Shown: positions 1-6,624, numbered from the stretch's first letter. The stretch: DNA of 7,447 nucleotides from Pseudomonadales bacterium (GCA_031277435.1 JAITMI010000404.1:1-7447); one strand, 5' to 3'. Numbers and translations: made by a program. The notes: generated from the sequence alone by a model not told the origin.

Positions 1-2
1 CT

Positions 3-392
3 ACTCCCTGCGACGTCTACATCTCCGATATGAAAGTCGCCGCCGCCAACAAGCACGATTTTTTCTACCCCGATGTAGTGGTGACCTGCGGCGAGGCCGA
101 CCGGCAAGAGCGGGATCAATATATCCTGCATGAACCGCTGCTGATTATCGAAGTGCTGTCACCGAGCACCGCCAACCATGATCTGTGGAAAAAGTTCGGC
201 TATTACCAGGATATCCCCTCGATGCGCGAAATTGCCTTCATCGACCTAGACATACGCCGTACCACCGTCTACCTCAAGGGCGCTGACGGGCTCTGGGTGC
301 TGCACCGTTTTGACGAGGGCATGGTTGTCTATTTCACTTCGGTTGATCTGACAATCAGCGCTGAGACACTGTTCGCCAAAATCAGGGAATAA
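3..392 (+). CDS. Uma2 family (DUF820) endonuclease-like protein, 5'-truncated
   Basis: The frame is open to the left edge, so 129 C-terminal residues are visible and the true start lies outside the window; the first internal ATG, at 30, is not the start. Recognisable Uma2/DUF820 motifs, numbered from the first visible codon, are VYISDMKV near the start, FYPDVVVT (Asp24), and LLIIEVLSPST (Glu50), followed by KFGYYQDIPSM and a beta-rich C-terminus. The family has a PD-(D/E)XK-like restriction-endonuclease fold; Asp24 and Glu50 are in the positions expected for metal-binding residues. Full-length members are usually about 180-200 residues, so roughly the first third is missing. The physiological role of the family is unsettled. 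It is common in cyanobacteria and patchy in gammaproteobacteria, often as multiple scattered copies. The gene ends with TAA and converges on nfuA. Family assignment is firm; function is not. Confidence 0.85.
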   Translation, partial: TPCDVYISDMKVAAANKHDFFYPDVVVTCGEADRQERDQYILHEPLLIIEVLSPSTANHDLWKKFGYYQDIPSMREIAFIDLDIRRTTVYLKGADGLWVLHRFDEGMVVYFTSVDLTISAETLFAKIRE

Positions 393-455
393 CGCGCATC
401 TTCCAGTCGCATTTCGTGATTCCCGAAGTGGCGGTCTATACGCTTGCGCGGGAAA

Positions 456-483
456 GTTGCGGCAACGCTTATTTGAAATAAGC
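456..483. repeat. Two adjacent perfect dyads at the Uma2/nfuA convergent junction
   Basis: GTTGC-G-GCAAC (456-466) is followed without a gap by GCTTATTT-G-AAATAAGC (467-483). The second dyad contains the last codons and TAA stop of nfuA. Neither side has a clear T-tract, so this is at best a weak bidirectional terminator or an mRNA 3'-end structure. The symmetry is seen directly; the role is inferred. Confidence 0.4.
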
Positions 484-1050
484 ATTCTCTTGATTACTAT
501 GATCCGTCACATCCCGCACCGCGCTTAGCTCAGGAAAATGCCGCAGCAGCGTCGCTTCCACGCCTTGTTTCAAGGTCACATCCGCCTGGCCGCAACCTTG
601 GCAGCCGCCGCCGAAACGTAGTACCGCTACTTGGTCCGCCGTCACTTCCACCAAGGTGATGTTGCCGCCGTGCTGGGCCAGGCCGGGGTTGATTTCGTTG
701 TACAGTACATAGTTGATGCGGTCGCCGAGCGAACTGCCGGGGCCGATGCGCGGCATACGCGAATTGGGCGCGCGGATGGTGAGTTGCCCGCCCATGCTGT
801 CCTTGGCGAAATCCACCACTGCTTCTTCCAGATAGGGCTTGCTCTTGGTTTCGACGAAGGCGCGGAAGCCGTCGTAGTCGTAGGCTTCGTCGTCGGCTTC
901 CTGTTCGCCGGGGCGGCAGAAGGCCAGGCAGGTTTCGGCGCGCGGCGTGCCGCCATCGAGCACGAACACGCGAATGCCGATGCCTTCGCAATTTTGTTTG
1001 GCGAGCAAGTCGCGCAGGTAGCTTTGACCGGATTCAGTGATTTCAATCAT
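469..1050 (-). CDS. nfuA: Fe-S cluster biogenesis/carrier protein NfuA
   Basis: The 193-residue product is close to the E. coli NfuA length (191) and has its two-domain layout. Residues 1-95 form a degenerate A-type (IscA/HesB-like) domain, with IRVFVLDGGTPRAET and the PYLEEAVVDF segment. Residues 105-180 form a NifU C-terminal domain with LAQHGGNITLVEV, the cluster-binding pair in FGGGCQGC (Cys150, Cys153), and HFPELSAVRDVTDH. Two such protomers hold one 4Fe-4S cluster at the CxxC sites and deliver it to cytoplasmic apo-proteins, especially under oxidative stress or iron limitation. The N-terminal domain also keeps Cys41 and Cys45. The ATG at 1050 aligns with the family start, although its ribosome-binding site is weak. 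The gene is divergent from the DUF2970 gene. CysI, encoded nearby, is a 4Fe-4S enzyme and so a conceivable client, but that link is inference. Confidence 0.96.
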   Translation of the reverse strand: MIEITESGQSYLRDLLAKQNCEGIGIRVFVLDGGTPRAETCLAFCRPGEQEADDEAYDYDGFRAFVETKSKPYLEEAVVDFAKDSMGGQLTIRAPNSRMPRIGPGSSLGDRINYVLYNEINPGLAQHGGNITLVEVTADQVAVLRFGGGCQGCGQADVTLKQGVEATLLRHFPELSAVRDVTDHSNQENAYFK

Positions 1051-1065
1051 CGGAAATATCCGTGC

Positions 1066-1077
1066 TTTGGCGCCAAA
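1066..1077. promoter_or_regulatory. 12-bp perfect palindrome upstream of nfuA
   Basis: TTTGGCGCCAAA is a perfect palindrome starting 15 bp upstream of the nfuA start, in the nfuA/DUF2970 divergent region. Its position would suit an operator or the nfuA leader. No regulator is recognised; a chance palindrome is possible. Confidence 0.25.
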
Positions 1078-1091
1078 AAAGCGCCCTGGTG

Positions 1092-1122
1092 TTACAAGGT
1101 ACGGCGGCGGCTAGGGTAGAAT
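1092..1122 (+). promoter_or_regulatory. Candidate sigma70 promoter for the DUF2970 gene
   Basis: TAGAAT at 1117-1122 matches the -10 consensus at 5 of 6 positions. The best -35 is only TTACAA (1092-1097) with a long 19-bp spacer, so the -10 carries the call. The transcript would begin near 1129, at a small stem in the leader (CCACTT 1128-1133 with AAGTGG 1138-1143, loop CGTA), about 45 nt before the start codon. Confidence 0.3.
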
Positions 1123-1174
1123 GCCGCCCACTTCGTAAAGTGGCCGTCAGCATAGGGCCGTCAGTTCAGGAAAA

Positions 1175-1426
1175 GTGGTGCGCATTGTGGATCAGCAACA
1201 GCCGGAAAGCAAAACCCCAGACAGTGAAGCAGCGCGCAAGATTCCATTTTGGCGCGTGATGTTGAGCGTGCTGCAAGCCAGTTTTGGCGTACAGCACCGG
1301 GACAACCGTGAGCGGGATTTTTCGCAGGGCAAGTTTCTGCCCTTCGTGATCGCCGCCTTGATCTTTACCCTAGTTTTCGTGCTGATACTGATGCTGATCG
1401 TGCGCACGGTGCTCAGCAATACCTGA
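1175..1426 (+). CDS. DUF2970 family small membrane protein
   Basis: The 83-residue product has the DUF2970 core: IPFWRVMLSVLQASFGVQ (residues 23-40), then NRERDF (44-49), then one hydrophobic helix at about 55-78 followed by a short polar tail. The family occurs in gamma- and betaproteobacteria as single-pass inner-membrane proteins of unknown function. No ATG lies near the N-terminus. The GTG at 1175 is chosen because CAGGA lies 5 bp upstream; in-frame GTG codons at 1178 and 1187 are alternatives that change only the poorly conserved first residues. It is divergent from nfuA and convergent, with a 33-bp gap, on the 44-residue membrane protein gene. Family identity is confident; start codon and function are not. 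Confidence 0.85.
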   Translation: MVRIVDQQQPESKTPDSEAARKIPFWRVMLSVLQASFGVQHRDNRERDFSQGKFLPFVIAALIFTLVFVLILMLIVRTVLSNT

Positions 1427-1459
1427 GCGAGACGCCCAGGCGCAAAGCGGAAGGAAAAC

Positions 1460-1594
1460 TTATTGCTGGCTGATATAGAACAGCGCGCCACAGACGGCGA
1501 TAAGAACGGCGCACAGCGCGGCGATGGCGTCGGCGCGGCTATCCGCGGGGTCCGGCTCTTGCTGCTGAAGATTGTACTGATCGTGTTGGCTCAT
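1460..1594 (-). CDS. Small (44 aa) predicted single-pass membrane protein
   Basis: This short reading frame encodes 44 residues starting MSQHDQYNLQQQEPDP. Residues 1-23 are polar and acidic, followed by a hydrophobic helix (about 24-41, from AIAALCAVLIAV to LFYI) containing Cys28 and Cys35, and a short SQQ tail. The TAA stop is at 1460-1462. GAGAG lies about 7 bp upstream of the ATG, a reasonable ribosome-binding site. Support comes from the Shine-Dalgarno site, a hydrophobic segment of membrane-spanning length, a polar N-terminus, and the fit into an otherwise empty gap between DUF2970 and cysI. TAAAAT (minus strand, 1649-1644) could be its -10 element, with a poor -35. I do not recognise a named family. 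The topology (short N-terminal tail, one helix) resembles small membrane subunits or regulators, but no function can be assigned. Confidence 0.6.
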   Translation of the reverse strand: MSQHDQYNLQQQEPDPADSRADAIAALCAVLIAVCGALFYISQQ

Positions 1595-1703
1595 GGTCTG
1601 CTCTCGCGAAAAATGAAGTGCCGGCGGGGTGGAATGGGCGGCGATTTTAATGATTCGACTGGGATAAAGCCAGTTTCCAAGTAACTTATAGCAAGCACAA
1701 CTT
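1595..1703. other. Divergent intergenic region upstream of cysI
   Basis: This 109-bp spacer separates the 44-residue protein gene from cysI. It contains a small dyad, ACTGG (1658-1662) with CCAGT (1670-1674), about 30 bp upstream of cysI. No convincing sigma70 promoter or CysB-type site could be identified for cysI by eye. The bases before the cysI ATG contain no purine-rich Shine-Dalgarno sequence. Confidence 0.3.
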
Positions 1704-3362
1704 ATGTACCGTTACGACCACTACGACCACCAGATGCTGCAAGACCGCATCGCCGCCTTCCGCGATCAAACGCGGCGTTTTCTGGCCGGCGAGCTGGAAA
1801 GCGGCCAATTCTTGCCGCTGCGCCTGCAAAACGGTTTGTACATTCAGCGTCTGGCGCCGATGCTGCGCATGTGCATTCCCTATGGCTGCCTGTCGGCGCG
1901 CCAATTGCGGCGGGTCGCCCGGATTTCCCGCGACTACGACAAAGGCTACGCGCATTTTTCCACGCGCCAGAACGTACAGTTCAATTGGCCCAATCTGGCC
2001 GAAGTGCCCGACATCCTCAGTGAACTGGCCGAGGTCGAAATGCACTCGATCCAGACCAGCGGCAATTGCATCCGCAACACCACCACCGATCAATTCGCCG
2101 GCGTCGCGCCAAACGAAATCGAAGACGCCCGCCCCTGGTGCGAAATCATCCGCCAGTGGTCCACCTTCCATCCGGAATTCGCCAATCTGCCGCGCAAATT
2201 CAAAATCGCGGTGTGCGGCACCGAACGCGATCAAGCCGCCACTCAGGTGCACGACATCGGCCTGTATCTGCACAAAAACACCGCAGGTGAAACCGGCTTT
2301 CAGGTACTCGTTGGCGGCGGATTGGGCCGCACGCCGATGATTGGCGTGGTGATCCGCGAGTTTTTGCCCTGGCAACATTTATTGACTTATCTCGACGCCA
2401 TCCTGCGCATCTACAACCAGGAAGGCCGCCGCGACAACAAATACAAAGCGCGCATTAAAATTCTGGTGAAGGAACTCGGCGCCGAGGTTTTCCGCGACAA
2501 AGTGGAACGCGAATGGCTATATAGCAAAGACGGCCCCGCTACGCTCACGAGCGAAGAAGTCGAACGCTGCAAGGCGTATTTCGTCGATCCCCCGTATCAA
2601 GAATTGAGCGACAGCGACGACGAAGTCACGCAATTGTTGCAGCGCGATGTCCTGTTCGCGCAGTGGATGGAGCGCAACGTCAGCGCGCACAAAAAACCGG
2701 GCTACCGCATCGTCACCTTGTGTTTGAAGGCCACCGGTTCCGCGCCGGGCGATCTCAGCGCCGAGCAAATGGAATTCGTGGCCACACTGGCTGAATCTTA
2801 CAGCTTTGGCGAACTGCGCGTGACGCACGAACAAAACCTGGTGCTCACCGACGTGCGCCTGTGTGACTTGCCGGCGCTATATCAGGCGCTCAAGCGGGAA
2901 TATCTGGCGACGCCTTATACGGGCCTGCTCAACGACATCATCAGTTGCCCCGGCGGCGACTATTGTTCGCTGGCGAACGCCAAGTCGATTCCAGTCGCCG
3001 AGGCGATCCAGCGCCGCTTTGATGATTTTTCGTTCCAGAAAAACGTCGGCGACATCACGCTCAATATTTCCGGCTGCATGAACGCCTGCGGTCATCATCA
3101 CGTCGGCAACATCGGCATCCTGGGCGTGGATAAAAAGGGCCAGGAGTTTTATCAGATCGCGCTCGGCGGATCTTCCGAACGGCAAACCGCGCTCGGGCAA
3201 GTGCTCGGCCCCTCCTTCGCGCAAGAGGAAATTCCTGACGTGGTGAACAAAATTTTGGAAGTTTACTTAGTGCGCCGCGAAGGCGCCGAACGCTTCATCG
3301 ACACTTTCAACCGGATTGGGCTTGCGCCCTTCAAGGAGCACGTCTATGCCCAAGCTGATTGA
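1704..3362 (+). CDS. cysI: Siroheme/4Fe-4S sulfite (nitrite/sulfite) reductase hemoprotein, Pseudomonas-type CysI
   Basis: The 552-residue protein belongs to the nitrite/sulfite reductase hemoprotein family, which reduces sulfite to sulfide (or nitrite to ammonia) by six electrons in the cytoplasm. The two-fold ferredoxin-like plus siroheme-domain architecture is complete. Expected anion- and siroheme-binding residues are present: Arg88 in FSTRQN, Arg124 in NCIRNTTTDQF, and Lys165 and Lys167 in LPRKFKIAV. The coupled cluster ligands are Cys415 and Cys421 (CPGGDYC) and Cys458 and Cys462 (CMNAC). The start MYRYDHYDHQ agrees with Pseudomonas CysI, so the ATG at 1704 is kept despite the lack of a Shine-Dalgarno site. 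DUF934 follows with a 17-nt overlap, the arrangement seen in Pseudomonas. No CysJ flavoprotein gene is in the window, so the electron donor is not shown. The DUF934 partner favours assimilatory sulfite reduction, but nitrite use cannot be excluded. Confidence 0.92.
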   Translation: MYRYDHYDHQMLQDRIAAFRDQTRRFLAGELESGQFLPLRLQNGLYIQRLAPMLRMCIPYGCLSARQLRRVARISRDYDKGYAHFSTRQNVQFNWPNLAEVPDILSELAEVEMHSIQTSGNCIRNTTTDQFAGVAPNEIEDARPWCEIIRQWSTFHPEFANLPRKFKIAVCGTERDQAATQVHDIGLYLHKNTAGETGFQVLVGGGLGRTPMIGVVIREFLPWQHLLTYLDAILRIYNQEGRRDNKYKARIKILVKELGAEVFRDKVEREWLYSKDGPATLTSEEVERCKAYFVDPPYQELSDSDDEVTQLLQRDVLFAQWMERNVSAHKKPGYRIVTLCLKATGSAPGDLSAEQMEFVATLAESYSFGELRVTHEQNLVLTDVRLCDLPALYQALKREYLATPYTGLLNDIISCPGGDYCSLANAKSIPVAEAIQRRFDDFSFQKNVGDITLNISGCMNACGHHHVGNIGILGVDKKGQEFYQIALGGSSERQTALGQVLGPSFAQEEIPDVVNKILEVYLVRREGAERFIDTFNRIGLAPFKEHVYAQAD

Positions 3363-3858
3363 TACCCAGGCCCGGCCCATCGACAACCCCTGGACGCTGC
3401 TGCCCAAGGACGCAACGCTGGAACAGGCGCTGGCCGAAACGTCCCAGCACTTGCTGGTACCGGCGGCGCTCTGGAACGCGCATCAAAATGAATTGCGGCA
3501 AAGCGGCCGTACTATCGGCGTATGGCTCGACAGCGACGAAACCGCCGAACTGATCGCCGCCGCCCTCCCCTCCCTGCCGCTGGTGGCCTTGAATTTCCCC
3601 AAATTCATGGACGGCCGTTCCTATTCCACCGCCGTGGCGCTGCGCCAGCATTACCACTATACGGGCGAAATCCGCGCCATCGGCGATGTATTACGCGACC
3701 AATTGTTCTATCTCAAACGCTGCGGTTTCACCAGTTTTGATTTACAAGATTCAGTGAAACTGGAAGACGCCCAAAAGGCGGTGCACGATTACACCACCTC
3801 ATACCAAAGCACCGTTGAGGAGCCCTTGCCTTTGTTCAGGCGCAGGCAGGCGGGTTGA
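3346..3858 (+). CDS. DUF934 family protein, CysI-associated
   Basis: The 170-residue protein has the DUF934 signature ALNFPKFMDGRSYSTAVALR in its middle, preceded by IGVWLDSDE and followed by EIRAIGDVLRDQLFYLKRCGF and a variable, basic end. It has no signal peptide, membrane segment or obvious metal-binding motif, so it is probably cytoplasmic. The family is usually encoded directly after CysI-type reductases, as here, and is thought to assist sulfite reduction, though its biochemical role is not established. The ATG at 3346 has a near-ideal AAGGAG (3333-3338) 7 bp upstream, lying inside the end of cysI. An in-frame upstream start at 3316 lacks this support. The 17-nt overlap and internal ribosome-binding site indicate translational coupling and roughly matched synthesis of the two proteins. 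Confidence 0.9.
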   Translation: MPKLIDTQARPIDNPWTLLPKDATLEQALAETSQHLLVPAALWNAHQNELRQSGRTIGVWLDSDETAELIAAALPSLPLVALNFPKFMDGRSYSTAVALRQHYHYTGEIRAIGDVLRDQLFYLKRCGFTSFDLQDSVKLEDAQKAVHDYTTSYQSTVEEPLPLFRRRQAG

Positions 3859-3884
3859 TGGATCAAAGCGGGCTTAAAGCCCGC
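3855..3884. terminator. Tandem dyads at the DUF934/PQQ convergent junction, possible bidirectional terminator or REP-like element
   Basis: TTGAT-GG-ATCAA (3855-3866), which spans the DUF934 stop, is followed by an 8-bp GC-rich inverted repeat with a one-base centre, GCGGGCTT-A-AAGCCCGC (3868-3884). It lies between two convergent genes. The minus side has only a weak T stretch (TTTGAT) and the plus side none, so intrinsic termination is uncertain. Read on the minus strand together with the PQQ gene's stop it gives GTAGGGCGGGCTT, resembling short GC-rich palindromes dispersed in many gammaproteobacterial genomes. That resemblance is from memory and unchecked. Confidence 0.45.
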
Positions 3885-3885
3885 C

Positions 3886-5724
3886 CTACTCCTCCACCTC
3901 AAACGCCAACAGCACATTCCCCGCCCTGCCGGTAAAGCCGCCGCTGCCGGACAGGAAATACAGCACGCCATCAGCTACCACGGGGCCGGCGCCGTCGAAG
4001 GAGCCGCCGTTGGCGGGGACGCCGTTGATGGTGTCGAATGCACCGTTGGCGTCGAAGCTCCACAGAATTTCACCAGTCGTTCCATCATAAGCGCGCATAC
4101 CGCCGTCGGCGGAGCCGGAGAATACCGCGCCGGGGATCGCGGTGACCGCCGCGGACTGGCTTTGGCTGCAACCTACGCCGGGCTCGCACAGCAAGGGCTG
4201 TGGCGGGGTGAACCAGCGGCGTTCGCCGCTGTCGAGATCGATGGCGTGAATGCCGCCGCGTTCCTCGAACTGATAACCGCCAACCGCGACATAGGCTTTG
4301 CCTTCGGCCACCGCCGTGCCCCAAACGCCGCCAATCGCGGAACCGGGGCCGGCGCGGTATTGCCAGAGCAATGCGCCGTTATTGGCCGGGTCGAGCGCGA
4401 ACGCCAGGCCGCTTTTTTGCGGAACCACCAGCATTTCTTTGTTCATCGGCGACACCACCAAGGCCGGCGAGGCGGAAAAATCGAAGTCGGGGCCGATGTC
4501 GCGCGGGCAGTTGGGATTTTCCGTGCCGGGGCGGCAGCCGGAGATCCAGGCATCATTCGGGGTGAGCTGTTGCGACCACACCAGATCGCCGCTGTCGATG
4601 CCGATGGCGAGAATCGCGTTCGCCGTGGGCGGCGCGGGTTCGGCGTAGGCGTTGCCGGTGGCGACGTAGATCAGGCCGCGCGCCGCGTCGATCGTGGGCG
4701 CGCTCCAGATGCCGACGCCGGCGGGGCCATAGAGATCCACGCCGGTGCTGCTTTTACCGCGCAATTGCGGTTCGCCGATGGTGTAGAACTTCCATACCAG
4801 ATCGCCGGTGTTGGCGTCGAAGGAACTCAGGCTGCCGCGGAAAGTGCAGCAGGAATAATCGGGATTGGAGGAGGTGGTTTCCTCGGTGATGCCAGTCATC
4901 GGCACGTAGAGCCGCCCTTCGTGCAGCGTGACGGAGCCGGTGCCGCGTACCGCCGGGTGCGACTCCACCTGACGTACCCAGATCGCTTCGCCAGTCTGCG
5001 CATCGACCGCGTAGGCATTGGCGAGAATATCCACGAAGAACACCGCCTGACCGGCGCTGCCATCGGCCTTGGTGATCGGCCCTACCGTCAAGGCGCTGCG
5101 AATGCCGGAGCGCGGCAGATAGCTCCAATACGTGCAGCCGCTTTCGGCGTCGAGCGCATACAAGCCCCCTGCCCTGTTGCCCACGTAGACGCGGCCGCCA
5201 ACGATCGCCGGTTGCGCGCGCGGCTGGGTTTCACCGGGCAGGCCATAGGCCCATTTCAGGCGCAGTTTCGGCAGATCGGCGGCGCTCAAACCGCCGTTTT
5301 CGGCGAAGCGCGTGTTGTGTACATCCGGGCCCCAACCGTTCCAAATCCCACGCGCTTGCGGATCGAGCAGCGGCGGATTGCTGGGGCAAAGGTTGCTGGT
5401 GATTTCCAGCGTTTGATTGCTCACCTCATTGCCGGTGAGGAAACGTGCCACGGCGCGCAATTGTTCGTCGCTCACATCGGCGACCTGCAAGCGCATCTGG
5501 CCATCGGTGAGCGCGGCGTAAATGGAATTCGGGGTGAAGCGCGCCATGTCCTCGCGGGTCGGCGCGTGCGCGTTCACCGCCGGGTCCGGGTTCACATGGC
5601 AGGCGGCGCAGCGCTGCGTGAACAAGGCTTCGCCGGGGTCGTCTTGCGCCTGGCTGGTAAGGGGAATGGCGACGCTCAGCGCCAAGAGGCCGGCGGCGCA
5701 AACGCGCGATAAAAACAAAGACAT
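3886..5724 (-). CDS. Secreted quinohemoprotein: cytochrome c domain plus PQQ beta-propeller, polyvinyl-alcohol-dehydrogenase-like
   Basis: The 612-residue protein starts with a Sec signal peptide (residues 1-26, likely cleaved after SQA). A small cytochrome c domain follows (about 28-100): CAACH (Cys39, Cys42, His43) binds heme and Met77 is the probable sixth ligand. Residues 125-610 form a PQQ-type beta-propeller with repeated [AI]xD/G..W strands ending at Trp249, Trp311, Trp383, Trp454, Trp504 and Trp555. A vicinal cysteine pair (Cys292-Cys293 in YSCCTFRGS) and GPAGVGIWSAPT resemble the cytochrome-containing polyvinyl alcohol dehydrogenase group. Such enzymes oxidise alcohols in the periplasm and pass electrons through heme to the respiratory chain; the substrate here is unknown. 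GAGGA lies 4 bp before the ATG. The gene is downstream of an unknown secreted protein gene, with a hairpin between. The heme-plus-propeller fold is confident; PVA as substrate is not implied. Confidence 0.85.
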   Translation of the reverse strand: MSLFLSRVCAAGLLALSVAIPLTSQAQDDPGEALFTQRCAACHVNPDPAVNAHAPTREDMARFTPNSIYAALTDGQMRLQVADVSDEQLRAVARFLTGNEVSNQTLEITSNLCPSNPPLLDPQARGIWNGWGPDVHNTRFAENGGLSAADLPKLRLKWAYGLPGETQPRAQPAIVGGRVYVGNRAGGLYALDAESGCTYWSYLPRSGIRSALTVGPITKADGSAGQAVFFVDILANAYAVDAQTGEAIWVRQVESHPAVRGTGSVTLHEGRLYVPMTGITEETTSSNPDYSCCTFRGSLSSFDANTGDLVWKFYTIGEPQLRGKSSTGVDLYGPAGVGIWSAPTIDAARGLIYVATGNAYAEPAPPTANAILAIGIDSGDLVWSQQLTPNDAWISGCRPGTENPNCPRDIGPDFDFSASPALVVSPMNKEMLVVPQKSGLAFALDPANNGALLWQYRAGPGSAIGGVWGTAVAEGKAYVAVGGYQFEERGGIHAIDLDSGERRWFTPPQPLLCEPGVGCSQSQSAAVTAIPGAVFSGSADGGMRAYDGTTGEILWSFDANGAFDTINGVPANGGSFDGAGPVVADGVLYFLSGSGGFTGRAGNVLLAFEVEE

Positions 5725-5763
5725 GCAATCCTCGCTAATAGTTTTAATTGAAAAGGAGCAGCG

Positions 5764-5796
5764 AATAAAAATGCGAAGGGCCGCGTGGCGGCCCTT
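5764..5796 (-). terminator. Rho-independent terminator between the two minus-strand genes
   Basis: A 9-bp perfect stem (GCGGCCCTT 5788-5796 with AAGGGCCGC 5776-5784 on the plus strand, loop GTG) is followed on the minus strand, after CGC, by ATTTTTATT. It sits 18 bp after the stop of the upstream gene and 40 bp before the start of the quinohemoprotein gene. It should end or attenuate the upstream transcript. Confidence 0.8.
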
Positions 5797-5813
5797 GCAA
5801 TGGAAACGAACGC

Positions 5814-6512
5814 TTAGCGCGGTACGGCGTTACCGTAAACCCGGATCACCGCCACGTCGGACCAGCCGCCTGGGCCATGACCGCCGCCCGGCTGCAAATC
5901 GGTGAAGCCGATTTCATCGACCTTGCTCAGATCGACGCGGTCAATCAGGTTGCCCCTGGTTACAGCCAGCTCGGTGTCGAAGGCCATCCAGCGCACTTGG
6001 TCGAAGCGGAACTCCTCGAACAGGAAGTCGCTGGTCTGGCCCAGTTCAATGTCGCCAATATAGGTGGAGCCATCGGCCAATTTGATGAAGGGATGAATCT
6101 TGTGGAAGCCCGAGGTCTTGGTTTGCACCATGACGCGCGCCGCGCCGGTGAGATCGGCATAGGAATTGCGGTCGCGGAACGCGAAGGTGCAACCGGCGCC
6201 GCAGAGGCCGCTCCAGGTGTGGATCGGGTTGGCGTCGTAGCCGGGCTCGCCCACCGCCACGCCGGTAACCGCCAGCTTCGCGCTATCGGGGCCGTACAGC
6301 TTCAGCTCCAGATGCCGGTTGACCATGTGCGCCGGCAAGATCGGGTTCTCGCCGCCTTTGGCCACCTGCTTCCAGGTTTCCTCGAAGAACAAACCCGGAC
6401 GCGCCGCCGGCCCGCGTGGCGCACCGCCGCCCTCGGCTGCCGCGGCCAGCGCCTGACCACCCAATAATGCAAAAAATACGGCAAATACCAAGCCTTGTTT
6501 GAAACTGCGCAT
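5814..6512 (-). CDS. Secreted protein of unknown function with CxxxC motif
   Basis: The 232-residue product begins with a signal peptide (MRSFK, hydrophobic core about 7-20, cleavage near ALA at 23). A Gly/Ala/Pro-rich linker (24-40) leads to a single beta-rich domain (about 41-230). The domain contains CGAGC (Cys104, Cys108), aromatic-rich strands such as LFEEFRFDQVRWMAF, and a Gly-rich turn (GGGHGPGGW) before the final strand, WSDVAVIRVYG. That ending resembles galactose-binding-like/jelly-roll domains, but I do not recognise a named family and claim no ligand. The start at 6512 is chosen for GGAGGAG 4 bp upstream and the signal peptide behind it; the frame stays open to 6647 without a comparable start. 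It lies upstream of the quinohemoprotein gene on the same strand, and both products are exported, suggesting related roles. Confidence 0.75.
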   Translation of the reverse strand: MRSFKQGLVFAVFFALLGGQALAAAAEGGGAPRGPAARPGLFFEETWKQVAKGGENPILPAHMVNRHLELKLYGPDSAKLAVTGVAVGEPGYDANPIHTWSGLCGAGCTFAFRDRNSYADLTGAARVMVQTKTSGFHKIHPFIKLADGSTYIGDIELGQTSDFLFEEFRFDQVRWMAFDTELAVTRGNLIDRVDLSKVDEIGFTDLQPGGGHGPGGWSDVAVIRVYGNAVPR

Positions 6513-6624
6513 AAACTCCTCCGCTGCGGGACTGTTTTTTGTGATGATAGGCGCTCGCGTTGAGCGAACCGCGATGATAAACCCAATGGCAAGGCTAAAG
6601 GGAACCCCCGTGAACTTTCTTTTG

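Noticed and set aside
530..1119. Overlapping frames on both strands within nfuA
   Set aside because: All are shadows; the 469-1050 frame carries the NifU domain and CxxC motif.
1686..2378. 230-codon minus-strand frame inside cysI
   Set aside because: It is antisense to conserved siroheme-domain sequence and has no recognisable features.
3316..3345. Upstream in-frame start for DUF934 at 3316
   Set aside because: It would lengthen the overlap with cysI and lacks a Shine-Dalgarno site, whereas ATG 3346 has AAGGAG at ideal spacing.
4162..5712. 516-codon open frame on the plus strand opposite the quinohemoprotein gene
   Set aside because: Its translation is rich in Ala, Gly, Arg and His with no domain, as expected for an antisense shadow of a GC-rich gene. 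The minus-strand frame has a signal peptide, CxxCH and propeller repeats.
5752..5905. Plus-strand gene starting at ATG 5771 behind AAGGAG (5752-5757)
   Set aside because: The spacing is 13 bp, the start lies in the minus-strand terminator, and the frame runs antisense into a real gene with low-complexity Arg-rich translation.
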